From Pycnococcus provasolii (taxonomy: Eukaryota > Chlorophyta > Pseudoscourfieldiophyceae > Pseudoscourfieldiales): a stretch of DNA of 64,000 bases. The DNA lies in the NCBI GenBank assembly GCA_049487715.1, contig CP150546.1:806001-870000 (forward strand). Reading direction: 5' to 3'. Of this stretch, positions 1-9,292 are shown piece by piece. The notes below the pieces were generated by a model. The model worked only from the letters and a program-made list of their open reading frames with translations, ran no database searches and was not told the origin of the DNA. Each line of letters opens with the position of its first letter. Within the stretch, counting starts at the first letter, position 1. A program made the translations under genes and the position numbers.

Positions 1-1
1 A

Positions 2-658
2 GCACGGTGGCAGAGTTGCGTTGTTGCCCCTGTTGTGAATAGAGCATGTCTAGGAGGAATGGCGACGGGCGTTGGTATCGTGTGGCGCGAGACGGACCGC
101 GACGCGTGGCATTCGATGAGGGCGCCCGTGGATGCCACGGACAGTGCTAGCGACGGCGCGCTTGCCGTGCTGCCGGAAGGTCGTATACTGATATTGTTTC
201 GGCGCGGCTCGCGATGGTATCGTGCGGTTGCCCCAAGCGTTCACGGCACATTCTCACGTTCATCGCTTTGCACATTCCAGGTGATGCCTGCAGGTTACGT
301 TGCACTTGCAACGATTGGCGATGCGGTTGTGGCCGCGTACGAGGCGCGTTCGAAGGGTTCGACAAATCTCGAGCTCGCTGCAAGTGACGACGAGGGTCGA
401 ACATGGAAACATGTCACGACAGTCGAGTCAACGCGTGGTATTGGCGCAATCCACGTGACGGAACCTTACGTCGCCATTCTCAATGTGCAATCCAAGGAAG
501 AGGTGCATCAAAAGGCGGGGGAGGACGAGAAGGATAATAATAAGCTTGCAGTTGACTTGGATATCGGCCATATCATCGTAACGTACGCTGTGCGCTCGAA
601 CGACGACGGCGCACCTAGTGGGATTCGGTCAGCCGTCGTGACGATACTTAAGGATTAG
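2..658 (+). CDS. Sialidase-like (BNR/Asp-box) protein, 3' part
   Basis: The reading frame is open from the left edge of the window, so the 5' part is missing; the stop is at 656-658. The visible 219 residues contain an Asp-box, S-x-D-E-G-R-T-W, around residue 139, flanked by beta-rich segments typical of a sialidase/BNR beta-propeller. The family ranges from true sialidases to carbohydrate-binding or exosortase-associated propellers, and catalytic residues cannot be judged from this fragment. The last 20 residues hold no membrane segment. It converges with eIF5, with 132 bp between stops. A second Asp-box protein lies at 16861-19410; the two share only the fold-level motif by eye. Activity on sialic acid is not implied. 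Confidence 0.55.
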   Translation, partial: ARWQSCVVAPVVNRACLGGMATGVGIVWRETDRDAWHSMRAPVDATDSASDGALAVLPEGRILILFRRGSRWYRAVAPSVHGTFSRSSLCTFQVMPAGYVALATIGDAVVAAYEARSKGSTNLELAASDDEGRTWKHVTTVESTRGIGAIHVTEPYVAILNVQSKEEVHQKAGEDEKDNNKLAVDLDIGHIIVTYAVRSNDDGAPSGIRSAVVTILKD

Positions 659-790
659 GATCCGTCATAAATAACATCCGTCAAAACTAATTTTTTATTT
701 TTTATTGTAAATTTTGAGCAATTGAGAAATCCCAGTTTTTATTTTTTCAATTTTGTAAATCCCTCTTCACTGAGATGCCACTTCTCAGCA

Positions 791-2035
791 TCACTCCTCC
801 TCGTCGTCATCCTCGTCGTCATCACTGTCTTCAGCTTCCTTGAGCCACTCGACGAAAGGGCCCGAGCGCTTGCGAATCAAAGCCGATCCCTCAGCGGGGA
901 TGCCACGTTTCGCCGACAGCGCTGCTCCTTTTTTATCCGCCCACAGTAGGATCACATCCTCGTCCGCCAGGTCATGATCATACAGAGCCTTCAAAACTTT
1001 CGGCGCCTCCTTCAGCAGATCGGGATGTTCGACAGCCTTGGCTACGACAAACTGTTCCCACGCCATCAGAAAATTCATCTGCGATTTCCCGTCCGATAGC
1101 AAAGCGAGTGCTGCCTTGGACTTTTCCTTCGTAACCGACGGTGCCACCTGGGATACTTCGGGATAGTCAGGTGCAGCCATTGCCCAGAACAGAACACGAG
1201 AGCCACCCCATTCTTCATCGTCGAGTTCCTTGGCCTTCGCCGCCACCTCCGTCGCGTCACCGCCGAGCATCATCTCCAAGACCATCGCAGCCTGAGAAAC
1301 TTCTTCAAAAGGATCCTCACCGCCATTCGCGTCACCGCTGCCATCAGCACTGTCGTCGTCGTCGTCGTCGTCAACGCGCAGTGCGCTCATTGACGCCGTT
1401 GCCTCGTCCTCAGCCTTCTCCTTCTTCTCCTTTTTTTCTTTCTTCTCCTTCTTCTCCTTCTTCTCTTTCTTCTCCTTCTTCTCCTTCTTCTCCTTCTTCT
1501 CCTTCTTCTCCTGTGCGTCGAGCTCTGCACCCACCTTCTCGCGCTCCTGCTCAGCTGCGCGTAGCTGCTTATCTTTCTTGCTTTTCTTGTTCACGGGTGG
1601 GTTTTTGATGATGAATGTCGTGAGCTTGTGCCTCATGTCGACGTGGCTGACGTGGCCACACGCCTTGCACGTGAGCGTGATGTCGTCGCCTTTTCCAATC
1701 ACCTCCATCACCGTCTCTGGGTTTCCGCAGCTGAAGCACGTGACAAACTTCTTGATGAAGCCTTCCAGCGTTTCCTGCATCTTCTCGCTGGTGAACGCTC
1801 CGTTGACGATCGCGCGCTCCTCCTGTTCGTTCCAGTTGGACTGCGCGCCTAGCTCGCATCCGAAGAACTTGGTGGTGTAGCTGGGCGGTCTTGCGAGCGC
1901 CTTCGCGATGTCCACCATGTTCACGACGTTCGTCTTGATTCCGTTTCCTCGCCCTTCGATCTTCGCGATGAGCTTAGGCATCTTGTAGCGGTAGAACTGG
2001 TCGCCCGCGTTCTCCGCGCCGATGTTGAGCGCCAT
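791..2035 (-). CDS. EIF5: Translation initiation factor eIF5
   Basis: Protein of 414 residues, close to the family length. eIF5 is the GTPase-activating protein for eIF2 in the 43S/48S preinitiation complex and promotes start-codon recognition. The N-terminal domain holds the motif FYRYKMP; Arg-16 here corresponds to the GAP Arg-15 of yeast. A zinc ribbon follows with Cys-100, Cys-103, Cys-123 and Cys-126. The C-terminal part (about 250-400) is the W2/HEAT domain that binds eIF2beta and eIF3, ending in a very acidic tail with the W-L-K-E-A-E aromatic/acidic box. The linker (about 185-210) carries some ten Lys-Lys-Glu triplets encoded by a CTTCTC-type repeat at 1424-1512, which is unusually long. 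The ATG at 2033-2035 begins the conserved N terminus directly, so the start is secure. Confidence 0.96.
   Translation of the reverse strand: MALNIGAENAGDQFYRYKMPKLIAKIEGRGNGIKTNVVNMVDIAKALARPPSYTTKFFGCELGAQSNWNEQEERAIVNGAFTSEKMQETLEGFIKKFVTCFSCGNPETVMEVIGKGDDITLTCKACGHVSHVDMRHKLTTFIIKNPPVNKKSKKDKQLRAAEQEREKVGAELDAQEKKEKKEKKEKKEKKEKKEKKEKKEKKEKKEKAEDEATASMSALRVDDDDDDDSADGSGDANGGEDPFEEVSQAAMVLEMMLGGDATEVAAKAKELDDEEWGGSRVLFWAMAAPDYPEVSQVAPSVTKEKSKAALALLSDGKSQMNFLMAWEQFVVAKAVEHPDLLKEAPKVLKALYDHDLADEDVILLWADKKGAALSAKRGIPAEGSALIRKRSGPFVEWLKEAEDSDDDEDDDEEE
1424..1512. repeat. Trinucleotide-type repeat encoding (KKE)n
   Basis: A CTTCTC/CTTCTT-rich tract, read on the minus strand as AAG-AAG-GAG units, lies inside the eIF5 linker. 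It encodes about ten near-perfect Lys-Lys-Glu repeats and is probably length-variable. Confidence 0.9.
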
Positions 2036-3007
2036 GTTGAAGAATTAGCAGATGTGTTGTAGTAGTTGTTCAAATAACGGTGACAACGATATGGTTGTCT
2101 GCTGCACAGTAGTAGTCTCTGTGCTCCGAGTACGCTGTGGGTAGTTGTCTGAGAGTTGCGTTTTCGTGGCCCATGCAAAAAGCTGGTGCTCTGCTCCAGG
2201 CGCTGGAGGGGAGTAGGTTGGTAATGGTGGAAAGGTGTTTGTGTAGAAGCAGAGTGATCGCAGCAGCGTGTCGTCCGTAGCATACAACAAACGAGTGGTT
2301 GTGCTTGGAGTTGTGCAGATGTTCTCCTTTGCCAAGTATGAGGCGAGATGGAGGGAGGGCGGATGGGATGGGGCGGAGTTATTCGGTGTCCCCCCCACCC
2401 GGGGCACGGGTAGGAAGTACGCCGCCGCCCGCCGGGGTGCCGGGCGCCGGGCGAGGGAGGGAGGGAGGGAGGGAGGAGTCCGGACAACAACAGGGTCCCG
2501 AGCACTTCGTTGCCGAGCACGGAATACGAAACGAGAATACGCCAAAAAAGCAGGTGCCGCATCTGAAGGACAAGGTTAGGGGTTGAAAAAGAGGGGGAAA
2601 GAGGAGGGGGCCTTTTGAGCAACCTTGGTCGGACTGGTGCAACACACCAAGCGTGGATCCCCAGCGTAGGAAAGGGCCTCCTAACCGAGTAGCCGTTGGA
2701 CTCGTGCTTTCCTTCCCAACTCGTAGGGCCTTCCTTCCCATGCGCCATGCGGGTTGTGCACAGGGTGCGAGAGGCTCGCCTTGCCTTGCTCCAGCCTTGG
2801 AGTGCTCCGGATCGTCCAAAGCAAGCTTTGAGTCCTTTGACCACCCCACCCCGGCCGTCCCCCTTCCTTCCCTCGCCTGGCCTCGCCTTACCCCGACTCC
2901 CCGACGCGAAGAAGACTCGCCTTAAGACACCACCACTCCACCTTAAGCCTCTCCTTAAGGCCGGCCGTAAAGCTCCACCACACGCAAAACAAGACACGTA
3001 CTGTACC
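2036..3007. other. Intergenic region between divergent eIF5 and SAS6-like genes
   Basis: This 972-bp stretch should hold the 5' UTRs and promoters of both genes. It contains a (GGGA)n purine tract at about 2453-2477 and several C/T-rich segments. Long antisense frames in it lack any recognisable domain and are read as chance ORFs. No RNA gene was seen. Confidence 0.6.
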
Positions 3008-3932
3008 ATGGCAGGGTGCGTGTTCGTTCACCGCGACATGCACATGCGCTAGAATACACAGAGCACTCACGTTAACCCCTTCTTGAACACACACGCGCAC
3101 GTCTCAAACTCGTTTCTGGTTCGCGCACTTACAGGTCGGCGCCGTCTGTGCCTGACACGCTCGCGACGTCGCTGCAGTCTCAACTAGACTTTGTCTCAAT
3201 AGACGGAATGGACCCGACGCTCGCTAACGGCATGAAGGTGTACTACGAAAGAGAGGTGCCGTTCGAACTCAGGAGTCAGGACAGCGGCGACGACGACCCG
3301 CAGGAGGTGGGTGCGCTCGAGGCAATCAAGGTTCGTATCGTCGTCAGCTCGGATATGGAAACGGGTGTGTCCGGCTCAGCCGCGCCTGGGGTTGTGGTCG
3401 AGCTCAGCAGCGAAAGCAACCTCTTCTTCCACTACACACACGAAATGGACAGCGTGCGCTTCAGCGACGTCGCACAGACACAGAAGCTCATGGTGGACTA
3501 CGGAGAGTACCCCAACGTGCTGCTGCGCATGCTCAACCACTGCATAAAGGAGCCTCACACGCACCTCGCGGTATTCGTCATGAAGAATGATGGCAAGGCG
3601 CGCCTGGACTTCATTCAGGTACGGTGCGCTTGCCACACGACGGGCAGCCTGCTTTTCAATGTTCACTGCCACTCACAAAACGACTCAAAACTAACACGCA
3701 GAACATGGAGTACAAGTTCGTCGAGCTGCTCTCGGTTGAGTTTGCTGCAAGCGACGAGGAGACGGTGCGCAAACAGATCACGTACCGGTACAACAATGTG
3801 AAGGCGAAGCTTGCGCTGCTCTCGGCGCGTCTCGCGGACGTGAACGCGCTCGTGAAGTTGAAGAACCCGAGCCTGCTTTTGCAGTTGCAGCGAACTCCTC
3901 CGCGCTTACCTACTGGCCGGCGCGTGGGCTGA
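3008..3932 (+). CDS. SAS6L: SAS6-like (SAS6L) centriole/flagellar protein, spliced
   Basis: Proposed join 3008-3015, 3135-3618, 3702-3932, giving 240 residues. The second intron (3619-3701, GT...CAG with CTAAC near the acceptor) is clear: the protein reads LDFIQ|NMEYKFVELLS across it. The first intron (3016-3134, GTGCGT...TTACAG) is inferred because the central frame has no ATG before residue 27 of the product; it leaves a coding exon of only 8 nt in good Kozak context, and all phases agree. The product has the SAS-6 head fold (FFHYTHEMDS, KLMVDYGEYP) but ends soon after KNPSLLLQLQ with no coiled-coil. That matches SAS6L proteins, which localise to the flagellar basal plate in trypanosomes and the apical complex in Toxoplasma, rather than the cartwheel protein SAS-6. 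A further downstream exon is not visible before the next gene. Confidence 0.72.
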
Positions 3933-4204
3933 CAGCTGAGCTTGAGCCTCACGTTGTGAAACATAGGAAGGTTGCCGTCTCGAAGACGGCGAGCTGCCAC
4001 TCTGTGGCACTCTATGGCAGCGGCGTCGCGTGACACCTTTGACCTTGCGGTCGTTGCCGTAACCAAGTTTCCCCAGTTTGTTCCCTGGCTTGTCCCCAAA
4101 CCCCGAAACCCAACCCCGAAATAATCACGCCGGGGCTTCTCGTCATCACAGGGTCAACACTTTAGTCTATCCACTTTCCACTTTTTCCGCCACACCAAGG
4201 TGCA

Positions 4205-5539
4205 ATGGCGGCAGCAGCCTCCTTGCTGCACAGCCGTGCGAAAACCAGGCTGGTACACCTACGCAGACACGCACAGTCGCGCAGGATCCGCCCGTGCTTT
4301 GTGTGTGAAGCAACAGCAGCGCACACGCAGCAGGAGTTAAGTGAAGAGGCCAACCCACAACAGCTCCTGGACACAGGACTCGCGTTCGCCGGGTGCCTGA
4401 CCACCTCGCCACCGCAACCAAAGCGCATTGCCGTGCTGCTGAGCGGAGGTGTTGATTCGTCCGTCGCACTGCACTTGCTAAAGCGAGCAGGACACGAAGT
4501 GACGGCGTTTTACCTCAAAATTTGGTTCCAGGAGGACTTTCGCAACACGTGGAACGCATGCCCGTGGGAGGAGGACCTCGAGTTCGCACAGGCGGCGGCG
4601 AAGCTCGCGGGCGTTGAAGTCGAAGTCGTACCTCTCACAGACGCGTACTGGGATCGAGTCGTCGCCCACGCAATTCACGAGGTCCAGAATGGAAGGACGC
4701 CGAACCCGGATGTGCTGTGCAACTCGCGCGTCAAGTTTGGCGCCTTCCTTGAGCACGTGCAGAACGACGAGCGCGAGTTCGAGTACGTCGCAAGCGGGCA
4801 CTACGCACGCGTTGAGCACGACCCGAACAAAATGCGACCGAGTCGACTGTTGCCATGCGCTGATAATGTTAAGGACCAGACGTACTTTCTCAGTCAGCTC
4901 ACTCAGGCACAGCTGAGCCGCGTGCTGTTTCCGCTCAGCCACCTGTCGAAGGCGCAGGTGCGCACGCTTGCAACGTCCATGCAAATACCTGCCGCCGATC
5001 GCAAGGACAGCCAGGGCATTTGTTTTTTGGGCAAAGTGCCGTGGAACGAGTTCGTAAAGGAGCACTGCGGAACGGCGCCTGGTCCAATCGTCGAGAGGGA
5101 GACGGGCGACGTGCTCGGCGAGCACAACGGCGTTTGGTTTCATACCATTGGGCAGCGACGTGGTCTGCGTCTTTCTGGAGGTCCGTGGTACGTCGTTGAG
5201 AAGGACATTGGACGCCGCGTTGTTTATGTCAGTCGACAATACCACGATGAGGCGTACAGAGGCACGCGGCGCACCGTGGGCGTGCGCGAGGGCTCGTGGG
5301 TCGAGGGCGAGGCGCCTCCTAGTGGCGAGGTGCTGCTGAAGGTGCGCCACGGGCCTGAGCGGTATCGCGCGTTGCTCACCTGGCGCGACAACAATGCCCG
5401 CGACCGCGGTGTGCTTCGTCTTCTGGACGACGTTGACGATCAAGGACTTGCACCAGGACAATTCGCCGTGCTTTACGAATGCGAAGAGCCGCACGCATGC
5501 CTTGGTGGAGGCGTTATGGAGGCGTACAGCGACGACTAA
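4205..5539 (+). CDS. TRMU: tRNA-specific 2-thiouridylase, organellar (MnmA/TRMU)
   Basis: Protein of 444 residues that thiolates U34 of tRNA(Lys/Glu/Gln) using ATP and a sulfur relay. About 70 N-terminal residues rich in Ala, Arg and Ser precede the enzyme and look like an organelle transit peptide. The PP-loop LLSGGVDSS follows at about 78-86. The catalytic cysteines are in PNPDVLCNS (about Cys-172) and DSQGICFLG (about Cys-273), matching the two cysteines of bacterial MnmA. The C-terminal beta-barrel is complete, with the motifs HNGVWFHTIGQR and GLAPGQFAVLY. The ATG at 4205 is the first in frame. It lies on the same strand as the SAS6-like gene, with 272 bp between them. Plastid versus mitochondrial targeting cannot be settled by eye. 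Confidence 0.93.
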   Translation: MAAAASLLHSRAKTRLVHLRRHAQSRRIRPCFVCEATAAHTQQELSEEANPQQLLDTGLAFAGCLTTSPPQPKRIAVLLSGGVDSSVALHLLKRAGHEVTAFYLKIWFQEDFRNTWNACPWEEDLEFAQAAAKLAGVEVEVVPLTDAYWDRVVAHAIHEVQNGRTPNPDVLCNSRVKFGAFLEHVQNDEREFEYVASGHYARVEHDPNKMRPSRLLPCADNVKDQTYFLSQLTQAQLSRVLFPLSHLSKAQVRTLATSMQIPAADRKDSQGICFLGKVPWNEFVKEHCGTAPGPIVERETGDVLGEHNGVWFHTIGQRRGLRLSGGPWYVVEKDIGRRVVYVSRQYHDEAYRGTRRTVGVREGSWVEGEAPPSGEVLLKVRHGPERYRALLTWRDNNARDRGVLRLLDDVDDQGLAPGQFAVLYECEEPHACLGGGVMEAYSDD

Positions 5540-5569
5540 GTTCGCTCATTTAGTAATGGAATGTACTTT

Positions 5570-5601
5570 ACTTTGTCCAACGGCCGCCCATTCACACCAT
5601 T
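5570..5601 (+). repeat. 32-bp dispersed repeat, copy 1
   Basis: It begins ACTTTGTCCAACGG and ends ATTCACACCATT. A second copy with three mismatches is at 30044-30075. Both lie 31-36 bp downstream of a plus-strand stop codon in a 3' flank. Confidence 0.7.
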
Positions 5602-5733
5602 GGTATTCACCATTCAGCCCATTCAGCGGCACCATTCAGCAGCGCGCTTGTATATGGCGCTGGTGAGTGGTGACTTTGAACTATTGATGAACTATTTGTG
5701 TTAGAGTTACATATTAAATTGTCAATAGAATAA

Positions 5734-8272
5734 TTAATATACCACCCACTCATGCGCGACAACATGAGGGTCCAAGTTGCCTGCGGCATCTCTAGCCCTG
5801 ATCTCAAGCGTGTGGAACCCAGGCGTCACATCGAAAGCAAGTATTGCGCCAGTATGGCTCACCTCATCTTGCTTTAGCGTGAGCTTCATTCCCTCGCTTT
5901 TCGCATTCTTGCCGGCAGCATCGCGCCAATTTCTTCGGTCGAGGCGGTACTCATACGTGCAATCGGGCTCGCCAGCCTTCAGCTTGAAGGCAGCCTTTCT
6001 GCTCCGGCTGTGAGATTCGGGCGCCGACACGATCGTCGTGTGCGGCGGACCCAGGTCAACCACCCACACAACTGGTGGGGCACTACCAATATTGCCGACG
6101 GCATCACTAATGTTCAGCGCAAGCTTATGCCTTCCCTCCTTGATGTTGCTGAGTCTAAATCGTGCCACCCCGCTTATAAGCTTAGAACTAGCCCCGAGCT
6201 TCATCGACCCATCCAACTCGCGCTTCACAGACGTGCCGTCGGAATGCTTCCACGGCGCGTCGTCGAGCTTGTAAAGCAACAAGAACTTTTCGCTGCAGTT
6301 GACCGCAAAGCGAGCCGTTTCCTGCGTCGTCACCTTTGGCGGCTTCTCGACAATCTGCAGCTGTGGTGGCGTGAGGTCGACAATCCACTCGTGCTTCGCG
6401 GGCGTCGGATCTTCGTTACCGGTTACGTCCGTCGCTCTGACCTGCATAAGGTGCATGCCCTCAGTGAGATTGTGCACATAGAACGTCTGCTCACCGCGCA
6501 CAAGGTTACGTCCCATTGGACGCACGATCGGCCCGCCGTCGAGCTTGTACGCAAACGTGTATTGCGTCTCGCTTGACGTGATGAGAAACATTTCGCTCAT
6601 CTTGTTGCTGAGCGGTCGGGGACCGACCAGGATCATCGTGTCCGTTGCCTTAATGTGCACCGTCCACGCATATTTGGCTGGCGTCTCGTCGATGTTTCCT
6701 GCGAGATCTATCGTGCGTACTTCAATCTCACGAGGGCCCTCAGTCAGTTGCGCCACGACGAACTCAAAGCCGCTAGCTATCGGCATGTTCTTAGGCCCCA
6801 TCGTCCACTGCGTCTCGCCGTCCAGGCGGTATTCGTACGTGTACGAGCTCGGCATCTCACCATTCGCCGACACGACGAATTTGGCACTGTTCGAAGTCTC
6901 AACCTTTTTCGGACCTGTGTGGATCACTGTCTCGGGCGGTGTGGTGTCGAGCTCCCACTGCAGAATCTGCGGCGAGGCTGGATTGCCCGCCTCGTCTGTC
7001 GTTGACACGGTGACGCGCACCTCTCCTTCGGGGAGATTCCCCATTACCAGGTCCATGCGAAGGGGGTTTACCGGCTCCAAACGCGCAAATGGAACGGGCT
7101 TCGACGCCAGCTGCTCCGCGAGCTTCGCTGCAAGGCGCTGCTCCCTGCGCGATCCACCGCCTGTGAGGGGTGGTGCCGGTGTCGAACCCGCTGTCGCGGT
7201 GATGCGCGTCCACTCGTCTCTGCTCGAAGTACGATACTCTGCCTCGTACGAGTAGGTACAACCAGCCTCACTCACTTCGAGCTCGTAGCGTGGCGCAGAT
7301 ACGTGATCGTGTTTGCTCGGCGAATTTCGTACATTGAGTACGGGTGCGATCGAGTCCACTTTCCATCGCATCATCGGCACGTGGTCGTTAAGCCGGCCGT
7401 TGCCGTCGAGCGCTCGCACGGAGAACGAATGCCAACCTGGAATGCGTTAGATGGGCAAGGCAATAGGAGTGGATGTTAGTCGTTAAGTCAAGGTGAAACC
7501 GCTTGGCTAGTCAATTATGGAAAGACTCCTCACCCTGCTGCAGGGCGCGCTTAAGTCTGAGCGGGCTCGTCGCTGTGACCCAGTCGCTGCGGTCGAGCTT
7601 GACCTCGAACATGCAGCTTGAGCTCCCGTCTGTATTAAACTTGATGACGGGATTCAGCTCGCGGCTCAATTTCTTCGGGCCATACGTGAAGTGCGGCGTG
7701 CAAGTTTCTTTTCTTCTGTTGTTCGCGGAGGCGGTGCTTGCAGACTCGTCCGCATCCGCCTCCGCATCCGAGGCAGTGTCATCAGCGTCACGGCCCATAA
7801 TCAACGCCTCGGATTCGTCAAAGTTGGTGGATGGCTTTGCGGCGTCGATGTCAAAGGCATCGACATCTGCAGAGGCATCCTCCTCCTCGAAGACGTCCCC
7901 AGCGTCAAGGCTGCCGTCCACGTCCATCGCTCGGAAGCACATAAGCGCAAAGAACGTTCCTAGGAGCAGCGCGATAGCTGGCGGACCAAATCGGGCCAGC
8001 ACGTTCTTTCCTTTGCGTGTGTACCACATGCTTGCTCGTTGGACTGCATTGTTGGTAGCGATCCAGGACGGCAGGGCGACGCCGAAGACCAAGCTTGGTG
8101 CGAGCAGCTTACCTTGCGAGTCCAGCTGCGAGTGCAGTTGGTCGTTTGAGGTGCTTACGTCTTCTGGTGCACCGAATGGCAATGTGCTTGGGTTATTATT
8201 TCTTCGCGTTGCCACACCACCGTGGCCTAAGTGCTGTGCGCCGAGCGCGACGTGGGAGCCGCTGAGGTCCAT
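5734..8272 (-). CDS. Type II membrane protein with repeated Ig-like domains, spliced
   Basis: Two exons: 8272-7534 and 7436-5734, with a 97-bp intron (7533-7437, GTGAGG...TTCCAG). Splicing joins LQQ|G|WHSFSVRALD in frame and gives 813 residues. One hydrophobic segment (PPAIALLLGTFFALMCF, about residue 100) is preceded by Lys/Arg, suggesting a cytoplasmic N terminus. An acidic linker follows, then at least six Ig-like beta-sandwich units of about 100 residues, each ending in a variant of A-x-D-x-x-G-N-x-D-x-x-P-A-x-x-x-W-x-V-D followed by P-x-T. Such repeats occur in large surface proteins of algae, other protists and bacteria and suggest adhesion or wall/scale assembly; no catalytic motif is seen. 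An upstream ATG at 8443 would add 57 residues but would leave only 22 bp to the divergent gene, so 8272 is preferred. Confidence 0.75.
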
Positions 8273-8464
8273 CAGACGAGGCGAACGCAGGGCGCGGCGA
8301 TCGCAGGAACCGAAACCGTGGGGGAAAACGGGAGGGGAGGGCGAGGCGACCCGGGGAGCGCATGCGGAATTCTCGCTCTCGGGGGATACACCGATGGACG
8401 GTTCGCGGTGCTGTTCCCGCCCGAGGCTTGCGGAACCACGCATCCATCTGATCGGAGCTTCGGG

Positions 8465-9220
8465 ATGGCGACGACGACGCGTCGCTTCTCATACTGCACG
8501 CGTCGTGGCTCATCCCCCTCACGCATCTTCTGCGCGTCGTCGTCGTCGTCGTCGGGCTCGTCCGGGAGAAGTATTCGAAAAACTTCCCACGACTCATCCT
8601 TGGCGAACTTGCGTGTGCTCGTCGACGGGTACAACCTCGCTGGCAAGTTCGATGCAGATCCCGCGAAAAAAGCGAGAAAGGGTAGAAAGACCAAAAGCCC
8701 GCAGGCGTACTTTCAATCAGGACGACTCGAGGACGCGCGCGACATGCTCGACGACGAACTCAGGCACTTCGCGACGGCGAGAGGGGCGGCGGTGGCGGTG
8801 GCCTACGACGCAATGAACAGCACGCATACCGATAACAACGACTCGGGCGACGGAGACGCTGCGGTGTGGATGACAGGGTCGAAGAGAGGGTCGTTCGCGC
8901 GATTCTTCGTTACGGATAATTCCGCGGACGGCTTCATCGAGCGCATCTGTGCAGAGATGTTGGGCGACAACGACGCGCGACTTGTTGTCGTCACGGACGA
9001 TAGCGCAGAGGCGACCGTCGCGCGCGGGTACGGCGCAGAAGTACAGAGTTGCACATCCTTTGTTGCTGAGTGTCGAAGCTTGCGTGCCAGCTCGAAGACC
9101 CTAGTCGCTGACGCTGACAAGGCGGCGAGGCGCGCGGAGGGCAGGCGCGCGGGACGCCTCGCAGGTCAGCTTGACCCGACGACGCTTGCTCAGCTCGAGC
9201 AGCTTCGGCGAGGACTGTAA
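8465..9220 (+). CDS. YacP-like NYN-domain ribonuclease, probably organellar
   Basis: Protein of 251 residues. The N terminus (about 1-45) is Arg/Ser-rich without acidic residues until HDSS, like a chloroplast transit peptide. The core begins LRVLVDGYNLAGK, the first metal-binding Asp strand of NYN/PIN-type nucleases, and continues with RLEDARDMLDDEL, FFVTDNSADGFIERI and ARLVVVTDDSAEATVARGYGA, supplying further conserved acidic residues. This is the YacP (Rae1) family; the Bacillus member cleaves mRNA at the ribosome, and plant and algal copies are usually plastid-targeted. The ATG at 8465 is chosen over upstream in-frame codons because those would run into the divergent membrane-protein gene. 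It converges with the decarboxylase gene, with 72 bp between stops. Confidence 0.8.
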   Translation: MATTTRRFSYCTRRGSSPSRIFCASSSSSSGSSGRSIRKTSHDSSLANLRVLVDGYNLAGKFDADPAKKARKGRKTKSPQAYFQSGRLEDARDMLDDELRHFATARGAAVAVAYDAMNSTHTDNNDSGDGDAAVWMTGSKRGSFARFFVTDNSADGFIERICAEMLGDNDARLVVVTDDSAEATVARGYGAEVQSCTSFVAECRSLRASSKTLVADADKAARRAEGRRAGRLAGQLDPTTLAQLEQLRRGL

Positions 9221-9292
9221 AATTTATTGTTTTATCTAACCAAAGTTTTTTTTTTTAATGCACGTTTTGCGTTTCAGCGTTCATGTCCCTTC

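Noticed and set aside
1921-3009. Long minus-strand frame upstream of eIF5
   Set aside because: It overlaps the conserved eIF5 start in another frame and shows only low-complexity Ser/Pro/Arg text.
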